Shown here in pieces: positions 10,641-19,902 of a stretch of DNA of 64,000 nt. The notes under the pieces were generated by a model. It did not search any database and was not told the DNA's origin. It saw only the letters and a list, made by a program, of their open reading frames with translations. Origin of the DNA: an uncultured Slackia sp. (GTDB lineage: Bacteria > Actinomycetota > Coriobacteriia > Coriobacteriales > Eggerthellaceae); contig NZ_CALUMA010000047.1 of the NCBI RefSeq assembly GCF_944321625.1, positions 62,001 to 126,000 of the forward strand, read 5' to 3'. Each line of letters starts with the position of its first letter. Position 1 is the stretch's first letter. The position numbers and the translations under genes are program-made.

Positions 10641-11261
10641 CTACACCAGTTCAACCTGGTTGAGGATGGCTCCCGTGGTGTCATCGAACGGAAGAGCATT
10701 CTTGGGCTCGGTGATGACCAAACTCGGAATGGTTTGGGAAGGATCCGCCAACGGAGCAATGGCGCTCACATCTCCATACGTCGAACGCAGCTCCTCGATA
10801 TCGCCGAAATCAAGCGCACGCAAGGGGCATGCTTCCACGCAAATGGGCTGCTTGCCCTCCGCGAGACGATCGCGGCAGCCATCGCACTTCACATACACGC
10901 TGTTCTCGGCGTCGCGCTTAGGGATGGAATACGGGCACGCTTCAGCGCAAGCGCCGCAGTCAATGCAGTTCTCGGCATCGATGTACACCAGGCCGGTCTC
11001 TTCGTCCTTGATGATTGCTCCCTGCGCACAACTTGCGAAACACATCGGGCTTTCGCAATGGTTGCATGCTTCAGAGATGTAATACACGGACGTGGTGCAG
11101 GTCCAGCCATCGCCATCCTGCGTCCACTCTCCCAGGCCATACTCATAGATCTGTCGGAAGGCAACGTCGTTGGACAGGTTATGGTAATCCTTGCACGCAA
11201 GCATGCAGGTTTTGCAGCCCGTGCAGCGCGTGCCGTCGAAATGGAATCCGTATTGCGTCAT
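10641..11261 (-). CDS. dmsB: DmsB, iron-sulfur subunit of DMSO-reductase-type enzyme
   Basis: Protein of 206 residues with the four cysteine motifs of DmsB: CTGCKTCMLACKD, CNHCESPMCFASC, CIDCGACAEACPY and CDGCRDR...CVEACPLRALDFG. It carries electrons from DmsC to DmsA. It starts 11 nt after the dmsA stop and is evidently cotranscribed. In the second motif the order CNHCESPMCFASCAQG keeps all four cysteines. The C-terminus (LPFDDTTGAILNQVELV) differs from the duplicate downstream. Confidence 0.92.
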   Translation of the reverse strand: MTQYGFHFDGTRCTGCKTCMLACKDYHNLSNDVAFRQIYEYGLGEWTQDGDGWTCTTSVYYISEACNHCESPMCFASCAQGAIIKDEETGLVYIDAENCIDCGACAEACPYSIPKRDAENSVYVKCDGCRDRLAEGKQPICVEACPLRALDFGDIEELRSTYGDVSAIAPLADPSQTIPSLVITEPKNALPFDDTTGAILNQVELV

Positions 11262-11272
11262 GATGTTCCCCC

Positions 11273-13702
11273 TTACGCCTTCGCGACCTGGCAGATGTTG
11301 CTATGCTGCGGATTTGCCTTGGCCAAAGGCGACGGACGATAGATGGTGACGGTGTTGATGCATCCGCCATGGTCAATCTTGTCGCCGTTCATGTCGGCAT
11401 CATGCCACATGCCCTGAGGCATTGCCACAGTACCGGGAATGATGCGAGGCGTCACCTTGGCGATAATACGCAGTTCACCGCGATCGTTGAACACGCGCAC
11501 TTCGTCGCCATCGGCAATGCCGCGCTCTTCGGCATCAACGGGATTGATCCACAGCTCATGGTGAGCAGCCGTCTGGATGATCTCATTGTTGGCATACGAG
11601 GAATGCGTGTGCGCCTTGTAATGGAAGCCGGTGAGCAGCAGCGGGTACTCGTCGGTCAAGCTCACATAGCTCTCGAAGCCCGGATCGAACTCAGGAATGG
11701 GGCTAATGACTTCATCTTCGGCAAGCTCCCACGTGTCAGCAAAACCAGCAAGCGTTTCGGAGTAAATCTCAATCTTTCCAGAAGGCGTAGGCAAAGGATT
11801 CGCCTCGGGATCCTCGATGAACGCCTGGAGGCTGATGGTCGCCTCGGGAGTGCGCTTCCACACGCCCTGAGCCATGCCGGTATCCCAATCAGGCAGCTCG
11901 GGATACGTCTCACGCGACTCATCAAGAATCTGGCGCAGCCAATCTTCGCGAGTCTTGCCACCGTCGGTGAACTCATCTTTGACCCCAAGCTTATCGGCAA
12001 TCTCGGTGCACACCTCATATATGCCGCGACGCTCGAATTGAGGATCATACACGGGGCTGCCGTAGACGATTGCTTCCATATTGTCGGCATATCCGTTTGC
12101 AGAAAGACTGTACTGCTCCTGCAACGTCAAGTCGGGAATGATGATGTCGGAATACTTTGCCGAATCGGTCATGAACACTTCGCTTGTGACGATGAATTCG
12201 CACAGGCTCTCATCCTTAAGGATGTCGTGCGTCAGATTAATGTCGGAATGCTGATTGGTCAGCGTATTACCTGCATAATTCCAAATGAACTTGATGCTGC
12301 TGGAGAGCTTCTCGGCGTTCTGAACACCAGCGTTAAGCGCAGTCAGCTCCTCGCCGCGACGAATTGCATCGGGCCACATAAACGTAGGCAGGCTCGTCTT
12401 AACGGGGTTCTCTCCCGCAGGGAAGCTGGACAGAGCAAATGCCGACTTGCCCTCGCGTCGTCCGCCAGTAGTGCCAGGCAGACCGATCTGGCCAACCAGC
12501 TGAGGGAGCATCATGATGGCACGTGAAGTAATCTCACCATTGGAGTGACGCTGCGAACCATAGCCCTGGCAAATGTAGACAGGTTTCGTAGTGCCAATCT
12601 TTTCCGCCAGTTCCTTAATCTTTGCGGCGGGAATCAGCGTAATAGGCTCAGCCCACTCAGGCGTCTTGGGCGTTTTGTCGTAACCAGTACCCAAGATATA
12701 GTCCTTGTAAGACTTATTCTGGCCCTTGGCGGACTCGGGCATGGTTTCCTCGTCGTAACCGACGCAGTACTTATGCAGGAACTCTTCGTCTGCCCAGCCA
12801 TTGTTGATGATTTCGTACGCAAGTGCCGCACACAGCGCTCCATCGGTACCGGGACGGATAGGAATCCATTCGCCACCCTGACCGCATGTGGTATCGGTCA
12901 TGCGAGGATCAATATTGATGACTTCGAGATTCTTCGCCTCGCGCATCCAAGCAAAGTCGTGAGTGTGACCGCCGCCACCCATACGCGTATCAGCGGGGCT
13001 GTTGCCAAACATGACCACAAGCTCGCCATCCTGCAGCGTAAGGAAGTTGCTGCCATACGTGCCGCCACCATAAGTATAGGTGCCTGCGGCGGAGATATGA
13101 GCCGAACTGTAAGAACCGTAATAGTTCAAATAGCCGCCAGTGACGTTCATAAGGCGATTGACCACAGAACTGCCCATCAAGCCCGAAGACACACCGGAAG
13201 CATAATGCACGGTCATGGCCTCATCGCCATACGTCTCACGAATGCGCTTCATTTCATCGGCGATGGTCTGAATCGCTTCGTCCCAGCTAATCTGCTCGTA
13301 CTCACCCGAGCCACGTTCACCCACGCGCTTCATGGGGTAATTCAGACGATCGGGGCTCTGCAGCCAGCGACGCAGCGAACGACCACGCAGGCAGGCACGA
13401 AGCTGCGGCTGATCCATAGCAGAATCGCCCGTATTATCGGATTCGATGTACTTAATTTCCCCGTCTTGAACGTGGCATTGCAGAACGCACGTGCTGCCGC
13501 AGTTGACTGCGCAATGCGTCCAGACAATTTTCTCTTCGGGCGCCGCCTCGGTCTGCTGGCCTTCCCCTTCGCCTCCAGTGTTCGAAGAGCAGCCAAAGAG
13601 CGTCGCCGTGCCACCGGCGGCCGCAAGGCCGAGACCAGCCAAGGCGGATCCCTTCACGAACGTACGGCGCGACAGGGCTTTTTCTTGTGCCTTCTCCACC
13701 AT
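11273..13702 (-). CDS. dmsA: DmsA, molybdopterin catalytic subunit
   Basis: Catalytic subunit of 809 residues that reduces DMSO or a related acceptor outside the membrane. It starts at the ATG at 13702 behind GGGGGAG. The Tat signal contains SRRTFVKG and ends in a lipobox-like LFGC. Next comes the [4Fe-4S] region (CAVNCGSTC ... RACLRGR). The segment GGYLNYYGSYSSAHISA matches the region of E. coli DmsA that holds the molybdenum-ligating Ser. GFHYKAHTHSSY and RPSPLAKANP near the end also match E. coli DmsA closely. Leftward operon dmsA-dmsB-dmsB-torD-dmsC. The actual acceptor cannot be fixed from sequence. Confidence 0.93.
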   Translation of the reverse strand: MVEKAQEKALSRRTFVKGSALAGLGLAAAGGTATLFGCSSNTGGEGEGQQTEAAPEEKIVWTHCAVNCGSTCVLQCHVQDGEIKYIESDNTGDSAMDQPQLRACLRGRSLRRWLQSPDRLNYPMKRVGERGSGEYEQISWDEAIQTIADEMKRIRETYGDEAMTVHYASGVSSGLMGSSVVNRLMNVTGGYLNYYGSYSSAHISAAGTYTYGGGTYGSNFLTLQDGELVVMFGNSPADTRMGGGGHTHDFAWMREAKNLEVINIDPRMTDTTCGQGGEWIPIRPGTDGALCAALAYEIINNGWADEEFLHKYCVGYDEETMPESAKGQNKSYKDYILGTGYDKTPKTPEWAEPITLIPAAKIKELAEKIGTTKPVYICQGYGSQRHSNGEITSRAIMMLPQLVGQIGLPGTTGGRREGKSAFALSSFPAGENPVKTSLPTFMWPDAIRRGEELTALNAGVQNAEKLSSSIKFIWNYAGNTLTNQHSDINLTHDILKDESLCEFIVTSEVFMTDSAKYSDIIIPDLTLQEQYSLSANGYADNMEAIVYGSPVYDPQFERRGIYEVCTEIADKLGVKDEFTDGGKTREDWLRQILDESRETYPELPDWDTGMAQGVWKRTPEATISLQAFIEDPEANPLPTPSGKIEIYSETLAGFADTWELAEDEVISPIPEFDPGFESYVSLTDEYPLLLTGFHYKAHTHSSYANNEIIQTAAHHELWINPVDAEERGIADGDEVRVFNDRGELRIIAKVTPRIIPGTVAMPQGMWHDADMNGDKIDHGGCINTVTIYRPSPLAKANPQHSNICQVAKA

Positions 13703-14107
13703 GTCTCCCCCTTCTGTGTTCCGATATTTCCTATCGTGGCGATGCGGACAACCCGCACTTGCCCAAGAAGGAGAATCTGAAGTTCGACCGACGAGACGCG
13801 TCGCAGACATCCACCAGAAAGTCCAGCACGCATTCCTGTCCAGACTCGCATTTCTGTTTTATGCGACCCGGTGGAGCAATAACTGCCGAACGCCCCGCTG
13901 ACCTTACGTCAATCCCCCCACTTGAGGCTTTCGCCATGTAAGCACTGTATCTCTTAATCCATATTACCTTGTCGCATAAAATGTATGAATTTTAAGAAAT
14001 GCCTGCTCAGAGAGGCGACGCCTTAAAACAGAGTTTTCGCGCTCTGTTTTGGACTGCTGAGCCATATGCGAAAATAATGCGGGACATCCATTGGAAAGAA
14101 GGGGTAC
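13703..14107. promoter_or_regulatory. divergent dmsA / luxR control region
   Basis: Region of 405 bp. Leftward, TTCATA (13989-13984) and TAATAT (13966-13961) at 17-bp spacing could drive dmsA, with a leader of about 250 nt. Rightward, AAAACAGAG (14025-14033) and CTCTGTTTT (14042-14050) form a perfect 9-bp dyad. It overlaps a possible -35 TTGGAC (14049-14054, with AAATAA 17 bp on) for the LuxR gene at 14108. The dyad is a candidate site for that regulator. Confidence 0.5.
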
Positions 14108-15679
14108 ATGAAGTCTTGGACGCTGTTCAAACCGAACGCATGTGCATTGGGCTACGCGCTCTTCCTGGCCACCAATGCCGCAGGGGTATGGGGCGGCGTA
14201 TTCCCCTTCCTTCCCATTGAATTCCAGACGCAGCAAATCCTCTACTGCTTTTTCGCAACTCAGTCCATTGTATTCGGAATAAGCTACCTTGCGAGTGCTC
14301 TAGGGGCTTACTGCCTGCCTTGGGCAACTCGTCGATTCCTCGTGTTTGGAGCGGGCATTCCTTATTTCCTTGGATGGGCATGTCTTATCGCCGCAATGTA
14401 CCTCGAGCCGATGACACTTGTATTCATGACCATAGGTGGCGGCCTTTTAGGGTTAGGCTCAGCAGGGTTTTACATGCTTTGGCAACGTCTTTTTGCGAGT
14501 CAAAATCCCGATTCCGGAACGCACGACCTCATTTTGGGCACCGCCTACTCCGCACTCATATACTTCTCGTTCTACTTAATTCCGCGTGCTGTCACGGCAC
14601 TTCTTATTCCCATCGTGTTTCTCCCTTTATTCGGCCTTTGCATTCTTGTGAGAAGCCGCAACATTGATCTCAATCAACCGATGTTTGAAGACGTACCACG
14701 CGAACATCCTCAGGTCTATCAGCGCGTGCTCAAAGACTACTGGCGCAGCGCCCTCTCCATCGGCGCATTGGGATTCGGGTGCGGCATTATGCGCTCTCTC
14801 GCTATTTACGACCCTGAAGTGGGCAGCCTTGTTAATGTAATGTCCATGCTCGGATCGATAATCGCTGCCATCATCCTCTTGCTTCTCTGGCGACAAAAAA
14901 GCGTTCGAATCAATGTGCTTACCGCATATCGCGTTCTTTTCCCCCTGGTCATGACTGCATTTTTTCTACTGATGTTTCTGGGCGAGGGATATTCGAGCAT
15001 CTTCGCCGGAACCATGTACATGTTCTACAGTTGCGGAATCATGCTGATGATGCTTCAGTGCGCGCAGGCGTCACGCGATCGCGGCATCAACCCTGTATTC
15101 ATATACGGTTTCTTCGGCGGAATCGTCTATATACTGCATGATTTAGGATTCTTGGGAGGCATTCTCATGGAATCCATGCCATCCGCAGGCCTTTCCCCTG
15201 TGGTCGGCGCAGCCGCCGTGGCTATGTGGCTTCTGGCAATTATGTACTTTGTGGGCCAGGGCGGATTCAGACAAGTCCTTATTCCGGGAAAAGCATCTGC
15301 TGAAAACATCGAGTTCATCGCGCTTAATGCCCCACGGGTTCAAATCAAAACGGACACTGTTGAAAACTCCGCCGATTCGACAGGCTCAAACGACGATCAG
15401 AATTACGTCTCCGAAAGCGCTGATGCGCCTGCATATCGTGACCGCATCTCCAAACAGTGCGCCGCATTACAGCAGCACTATCGCCTCTCCGCCCGCGAAG
15501 CGGAAGTCATGGAGCTGCTGGCTCGAGGAAACACAGTTGCCCATATCGCTGATGAACTTGTTGTGTCCGAGAACACAATCCGCACCCATTCGCGCCGCAT
15601 CTACGCAAAACTCGATATCCACAAAAAACAAGAGCTGCTCACACTTGTTGATTCTTTCGAACCGAGCGATTTGGACTAA
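14108..15679 (+). CDS. membrane-bound LuxR-type regulator next to dms operon
   Basis: Protein of 523 residues. About twelve hydrophobic helices fill residues 10-400. A linker and a C-terminal LuxR helix-turn-helix follow (about 460-517: LSAREAEVMELLARG, VSENTIRTHSRRIYAKL). There is no kinase or receiver domain, so ligand or redox sensing in the membrane appears to be coupled directly to DNA binding. Such proteins are numerous in Eggerthellaceae beside respiratory reductases. It is divergent from dmsA and probably controls it. The ATG at 14108 follows AAGAAGGGG. Similar proteins lie at 21851 and 25574. Confidence 0.85.
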   Translation: MKSWTLFKPNACALGYALFLATNAAGVWGGVFPFLPIEFQTQQILYCFFATQSIVFGISYLASALGAYCLPWATRRFLVFGAGIPYFLGWACLIAAMYLEPMTLVFMTIGGGLLGLGSAGFYMLWQRLFASQNPDSGTHDLILGTAYSALIYFSFYLIPRAVTALLIPIVFLPLFGLCILVRSRNIDLNQPMFEDVPREHPQVYQRVLKDYWRSALSIGALGFGCGIMRSLAIYDPEVGSLVNVMSMLGSIIAAIILLLLWRQKSVRINVLTAYRVLFPLVMTAFFLLMFLGEGYSSIFAGTMYMFYSCGIMLMMLQCAQASRDRGINPVFIYGFFGGIVYILHDLGFLGGILMESMPSAGLSPVVGAAAVAMWLLAIMYFVGQGGFRQVLIPGKASAENIEFIALNAPRVQIKTDTVENSADSTGSNDDQNYVSESADAPAYRDRISKQCAALQQHYRLSAREAEVMELLARGNTVAHIADELVVSENTIRTHSRRIYAKLDIHKKQELLTLVDSFEPSDLD

Positions 15680-16006
15680 TTAATACGCTGCAAAACATAC
15701 TCCTACCTATTATTCAAAACTACTTATCAGAATAATCTAAAACCCGATGACGTCGCGTCATCTGTCCTGCTCAGAGGCATATTTTTGCTTTCAATCGTAT
15801 AGAAGATGTGTACTTTTGCAAAGTGTTGTCTGTCACCCAACAGCTTCGCCTCCAAACCGGGTAGTATCAGCTCCACAACGCAGGAAGCGAAGCGGAGAGC
15901 ACCTCGACTTGAGAGACTCGAAACACGGATCCGGAGCTTCACCGTTCTTGCGCGCATCAGATACGGAGGGCCCAACGCGAGCCCATGGAAGATAAGGACG
16001 CAAGCG
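15680..16006. other. intergenic region with short hairpin
   Basis: A non-coding stretch of 327 bp. It contains the perfect dyad GATGACG-TCG-CGTCATC (15746-15762), which could be a short hairpin or operator downstream of the LuxR gene. The rest shows no clear promoter or gene. An open frame running from 15806 into the next gene is rejected because it has no ribosome site. Confidence 0.4.
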
Positions 16007-16486
16007 ATGGTACACACCTATGAATTCGAACTGTACCCTACGGGAGGCTCGCTTAGCGCTATGCCCTTCGATTTCGAGGGGGAGGTCAAAGGCCGCAGCC
16101 GCGCCGAAGTTTCGCGCAAAGCGGTTTCGCTGCTGCGCCGCGAAATCGAACAGCGCCTCATGCATAACAGCCCCATGCCGAAGGCGACATTCGGCAATGC
16201 GCCTAGCCACGACGGCGGCATCGTTCTGATCGCCAGCATCGACGCGTCCGTTGACGCCATCGACACCATCACCGCCTCCGAAGCGGCCGAAAAGCTGGGA
16301 GTATCCCGCGCACGCATTTCGCAGATGGTCAAAGCCGGCATCCTCGAGGGCTACACGAAGGGCAACGCATCGTTCATCACCTGCGAATCCGTCCAGCGAC
16401 GCCTGAACAGCAAGCCGCGCCCCGGACGCCCCCGCCTTACTAAACCCAAAACCGTCCAAAAGCGCACGGCCAGCGCAGAAAAATAG
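16007..16486 (+). CDS. HicB-like / excisionase-type helix-turn-helix protein
   Basis: Protein of 159 residues. The N-terminal half (MVHTYEFELYPTGGSLSAMP..., residues 1-60) resembles the HicB antitoxin fold: a beta strand, a small loop and a helix with regular acidic and basic residues. Residues 85-130 hold an excisionase/MerR-type helix-turn-helix (ITASEAAEKLGVSRARISQM, then a strand with ITCESVQRRL). The C-terminus is basic and proline-rich (KPRPGRPRLTKPK). The ATG at 16007 has AAGGA upstream. No HicA-like toxin gene is adjacent. A regulatory or orphan antitoxin role is inferred. Confidence 0.65.
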   Translation: MVHTYEFELYPTGGSLSAMPFDFEGEVKGRSRAEVSRKAVSLLRREIEQRLMHNSPMPKATFGNAPSHDGGIVLIASIDASVDAIDTITASEAAEKLGVSRARISQMVKAGILEGYTKGNASFITCESVQRRLNSKPRPGRPRLTKPKTVQKRTASAEK

Positions 16487-16534
16487 CATTCGACCGTCTT
16501 GCCGGAACCAATCGGCAATCACCGCCACATAAGA

Positions 16535-16583
16535 CATCGTCAGAAGCGCCGGAACCGCACAGGCTCCGGCGCTTCTGACGATG
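16535..16583. terminator. bidirectional terminator hairpin
   Basis: A 19-bp perfect stem (16535-16553 with 16565-16583) and an 11-nt loop lie between two convergent genes, the HTH gene at 16007 and the DUF559-like gene at 16598. There is no T-run, so it acts as a structure or a rho-assisted stop in both directions. Confidence 0.75.
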
Positions 16584-16597
16584 GTGGGGAAAAGACT

Positions 16598-17551
16598 TTA
16601 CTGCAGAAACATCTCGAAAGAAGTCCCCGGTAAAACCTTCTGACGAAGCAATTGTTGTCGTGCCGCATGGTTTTTCAAGGTGATCCTGACGCGCCGACCC
16701 ATGGCGCGTGCGATAGTGCGCGACAAATCATCGAACCGCTCAGGGTCAATGAAATCAAGAATACGAACAGCGATGACCTCGACCCCGTTCACCTGCGTCA
16801 TCCTTCGACGACGGTCCATCTTGAGGAACAAACGCCACCCTCCGTCGGGGATAAAGTCTACGATTTCAAGCCCGATTCTGTACCGCGGCCACACCACATC
16901 CGCCCAACGATCGCCATCTTTCGTCGATACCCATTTATTCAGCACTGCCCCATCGAATCCCATGCCTCCGACGCGCGAAGGCGCGGTAAGCAGAAGCGCC
17001 ATTGCGGCCTGTGCGGGAGATGCCGACCCCGCGCAGGCATACGACAGCACCTTGCGCGCCGGTTTCACACCATGCAAGCCCGGCATCGCCTTGACGAGCC
17101 GCAACGCTTGCCGCTGCGTAGCCAGGGGTTTCCCTCTCCCAAGGCACTCGCCGCCATCCTGTTCGAGCGCGTAATACCCTAGAAGCTCATACGCCCTCAA
17201 CGCCAAATCGATTTCAGGCATCTGCGCGCCCATCTGGGCAAAACAAAGCTCGGGTGACGCCACGAATACGCGCTCGGAGAACTGGGCCACGGAGGATTCG
17301 GGCAAATCGAGCGAAACCCCATGCTTTGCAACGCCCGCCTGGCATCGCTGATGCGTTCGCTCCTTGACCATGACGTGCACCGGCGCCTCAAGTGCATCCT
17401 GAAAGCCGTCCTCGGCGAGCGCCTCAAACACGCGTATCGCCGAAAAATCCTCAAGCGACCCCAATCGCGGCAGCTTCGATACATTGATTCCCCTTTGGGC
17501 GCAGACGCGATAAAACTCAAACGCCGATACATGGCTTAGACAAACCGGCAT
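16598..17551 (-). CDS. AbiEi-like / DUF559-type protein, copy 2
   Basis: Protein of 317 residues, a paralogue of 3641-4789. The ATG at 17551 (MPVCLSHVSAFEF) has GGAAGGGG upstream. Conserved blocks shared with copy 1 are CLSHxSA, VHVMVKER, SPELC, PGLHG, SRVGGMGF and a C-terminal MGRRVRIT. The nuclease-like region reads DVVWPRYRIGLEIVDF; the Asp and Glu are kept, but the EYQG...H of copy 1 is replaced by EIVDFIPDGG, so the catalytic His is absent. It may keep a regulatory or DNA-binding role after losing activity. The middle block of copy 1 is missing. Function unknown. Confidence 0.6.
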   Translation of the reverse strand: MPVCLSHVSAFEFYRVCAQRGINVSKLPRLGSLEDFSAIRVFEALAEDGFQDALEAPVHVMVKERTHQRCQAGVAKHGVSLDLPESSVAQFSERVFVASPELCFAQMGAQMPEIDLALRAYELLGYYALEQDGGECLGRGKPLATQRQALRLVKAMPGLHGVKPARKVLSYACAGSASPAQAAMALLLTAPSRVGGMGFDGAVLNKWVSTKDGDRWADVVWPRYRIGLEIVDFIPDGGWRLFLKMDRRRRMTQVNGVEVIAVRILDFIDPERFDDLSRTIARAMGRRVRITLKNHAARQQLLRQKVLPGTSFEMFLQ

Positions 17552-17735
17552 AGCCGCCCCTTCCCACCGATTGGCACGACAAACAAAGCGCCTCGATGTG
17601 AAAAGGCCGCTCATATCGTGCCATTGTGGGTCAGCCAGCGCCGCACCCGTTTGCCCACAGCCACCACAAACAAATAGTTGGCGGTGGTTGTTGACGGCGC
17701 GGTTGGCGACGACCGAAGTCCAAGACGCTGGTGGT

Positions 17736-17791
17736 ATTCGGCAGCAGAAATGCACGGGGCAATGGCATTCGGCAACGGCAGAAATGCACGG
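17736..17791. repeat. short tandem duplication
   Basis: The segment ATTCGGCA...GCAGAAATGCACGG occurs at 17736-17757 and again, with a 3-bp insertion, at 17767-17791. It is in the 265-bp gap between the copy-2 gene start and the histidine kinase stop. It looks like a local slippage or recombination duplication with no evident role. Confidence 0.6.
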
Positions 17792-17816
17792 TGGAAATAC
17801 TCAGATCAGCGCGCAC

Positions 17817-19598
17817 CTATGCGGGCATGACCAGGGTGAATACCGTGTGACCCGATTCGCTCGACGCCATCAGGTCGCCGCCGTGAGCGCGTGCAATCTC
17901 GCGAGCGATAGCAAGCCCCAAACCCGCGCCTCCCGCCTGAGTCCCGCGAGAGGCGTCCTCACGGTAGAACTTTTCGAAAATCGATTGCAGATGCGCAGGG
18001 CTTATCTCGCGTCCCTGGTTTTCGACTTCGATCGTCAAAACGCGAGCGGACGCGAAATCCGACGCACCGCACGATTCGCCCGTGCCCCCAAGAGCAGCAC
18101 CTAATTCACCCGTTGCCCCAGAGGCAGCACCGCCTTCGTTCACGCACACACGCACCTGCACCGTCGAGCCTTCATCGGCATAGCTCACAGCATTCTTCAG
18201 CAGGTTGTTCAGCACGCGCGACACCTTGCCTGGATCGGCGAAGACGAACAGCGACGCCGGCGCATCGACGTCAATAGAGATGCCGCGCGCCTCGGCCGTA
18301 GGGAAGAATTCGTCGGCCACCTGGCGGCACAGCATGCCCGCATCGAACCGCTCCCTCTCGATGGGGATCGATTGCAGGTTGTACCGCGTGATTTCGAAAA
18401 ATTCCTCAAGCATACCTTCAAGCCGTTGCGCACGATCCAACGCGATGCCCGCGTAGCGAGCGCGCTGCTCAATCGGCATATCGGGCGATTCCTGCAGCAT
18501 GGTGAGATAGCCCACCACCGAGGTGAGGGGCGTGCGAATGTCGTGCGCAAGATAGGCAACAAGTTCATTCTTGCGTTGCTCGGCGGCGCGGGCAGCAAGC
18601 TCATTGGACTCGTTCTCGCGCCGGATAGCATCTAGCGCACGCGATGTGGGCTCAAGCTCGCGCGGCAAGTCAGGCTGGACATCGCGCTTGAGCAGCACGC
18701 TCTCCATCGCGCCGAACAGCGTATCGAATGCATCCAGAGAACGCTGCAGCAGCGCCCACATGATAATCACGACGCCTATGAGAAACGCGGCGACGGCGAG
18801 GGGGATTTTGAACGATTTCACTATGTTGTACACGGTCATATCGCGGTACTCGTAATGCCCGTCAAGGTAATAGACGTCGTAGTATCCGCCCAGGCCGTTG
18901 AGGACGGTAGTCTCCTCGGTCATGCCGTAGTAGCTCATCGCCTCCTGGAAAAGGCGCTCGAACGATTCGCTATCGGTTTTTTGAAGATTACCCACCGCCT
19001 TTTCTATGGCGGCATGCGCATCAGCGGTCACGTCATAGAACATGTAATACGCGCCCTCTGACGGCACCCGAATCTCCGACCCGGCGTTCACCGGATGGCT
19101 CTCGCGTACGCCGTCCGCCAGCGCAAGGGCTTCCTTCGACGCTCCTTCGCGCGGGCTTCCCTTGCCCTCGCTCGAACCGTACAAATCAGTCATATAGCCG
19201 ACGAGCGTGTCAGCCTTGGTGGTTTGCACGGCCATCTGGAATGCGGCCCATTCCTCCGTGCCTGCGTTTTTGGCGTCAACGATGCGCCACGGCGCGAACT
19301 GGTCGGCAACCACCTCGGCTATCCGCGGCACCATAACCGCATTGAAGGCAAGCGCGAACAGGCAAAACGCCGCAGCCCAAACGCCCAGCAGCGCGAACAT
19401 GCGCCCCAGGAGCTTGCGCCGCAGAAGCTTCTCCTGCTCCCTTCGGTAAGTGGAACGAAACCCTGCAGAAGCGACAGGCGCGCTATATTCGTAACCCATA
19501 CCGGACATGTGATCCGCACCGGATCCGCAGTCCGCATCGGACATGCAGCCTTCATTGAACTCGCGATTCACGCCAGGCACATTCGCCGTTCCGCTCAT
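17817..19598 (-). CDS. VanS-like sensor histidine kinase
   Basis: Sensor kinase of 593 residues. A long cytoplasmic N-terminus (1-65) and the first membrane helix (about 66-90) lead to an extracytoplasmic domain of roughly 165 residues, a second helix (about 257-278), then HisKA with the phospho-acceptor in AHDIRTPLTSVVGYL and HATPase_c with GGAGLGLAIAREIARAHGG. The start at 19598 has AAAGGAA; upstream frame extension to 19865 lacks one. The response regulator at 19903-20670 lies 5' of it with a 304-bp gap, so cotranscription is likely. The peptidase at 20814 is a plausible target. The signal sensed is unknown. Confidence 0.88.
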   Translation of the reverse strand: MSGTANVPGVNREFNEGCMSDADCGSGADHMSGMGYEYSAPVASAGFRSTYRREQEKLLRRKLLGRMFALLGVWAAAFCLFALAFNAVMVPRIAEVVADQFAPWRIVDAKNAGTEEWAAFQMAVQTTKADTLVGYMTDLYGSSEGKGSPREGASKEALALADGVRESHPVNAGSEIRVPSEGAYYMFYDVTADAHAAIEKAVGNLQKTDSESFERLFQEAMSYYGMTEETTVLNGLGGYYDVYYLDGHYEYRDMTVYNIVKSFKIPLAVAAFLIGVVIIMWALLQRSLDAFDTLFGAMESVLLKRDVQPDLPRELEPTSRALDAIRRENESNELAARAAEQRKNELVAYLAHDIRTPLTSVVGYLTMLQESPDMPIEQRARYAGIALDRAQRLEGMLEEFFEITRYNLQSIPIERERFDAGMLCRQVADEFFPTAEARGISIDVDAPASLFVFADPGKVSRVLNNLLKNAVSYADEGSTVQVRVCVNEGGAASGATGELGAALGGTGESCGASDFASARVLTIEVENQGREISPAHLQSIFEKFYREDASRGTQAGGAGLGLAIAREIARAHGGDLMASSESGHTVFTLVMPA

Positions 19599-19902
19599 GG
19601 CGTTCCTTTCTCGCCGCGCCAGCAATTCAAACACTCGTGGACGTTTTTGCGACTTTCCCGGGCTTAGATGCCCCAAAAAGCATTCTTTCCCGCTCATCCG
19701 AGCCAGTTCCAGACGCATGGAACTATCCCAAATGAACAAAACGCCTGGTCGCAAAATGCAACGAACATGACTCAATCCTCCACGCGCACAAACGAGCCGG
19801 GAAACTCGAAAAAACGTCCGCGAAATCGAGGTTTCCTGGCCGAGCGGGCATCGCGCTATGCGCAAAATCCTCGAAATGAGCTTCGCATGCGACCAGCCTT
19901 GC
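19599..19902. other. gap between response regulator and kinase
   Basis: A stretch of 304 bp with no convincing gene, hairpin or promoter that I can support. In-frame codons upstream of the kinase start exist but have no ribosome site and give low-complexity protein. It is unusually long for a two-component pair, which normally overlaps. Confidence 0.4.

Noticed and set aside
11303-13780. Two rightward open frames of about 400 codons each
   Set aside because: They are antisense to dmsA and have no ribosome sites or known domains.
19599-19865. Longer histidine kinase with 89 extra N-terminal residues
   Set aside because: No ribosome site upstream; the ATG at 19598 has AAAGGAA and gives a normal protein.
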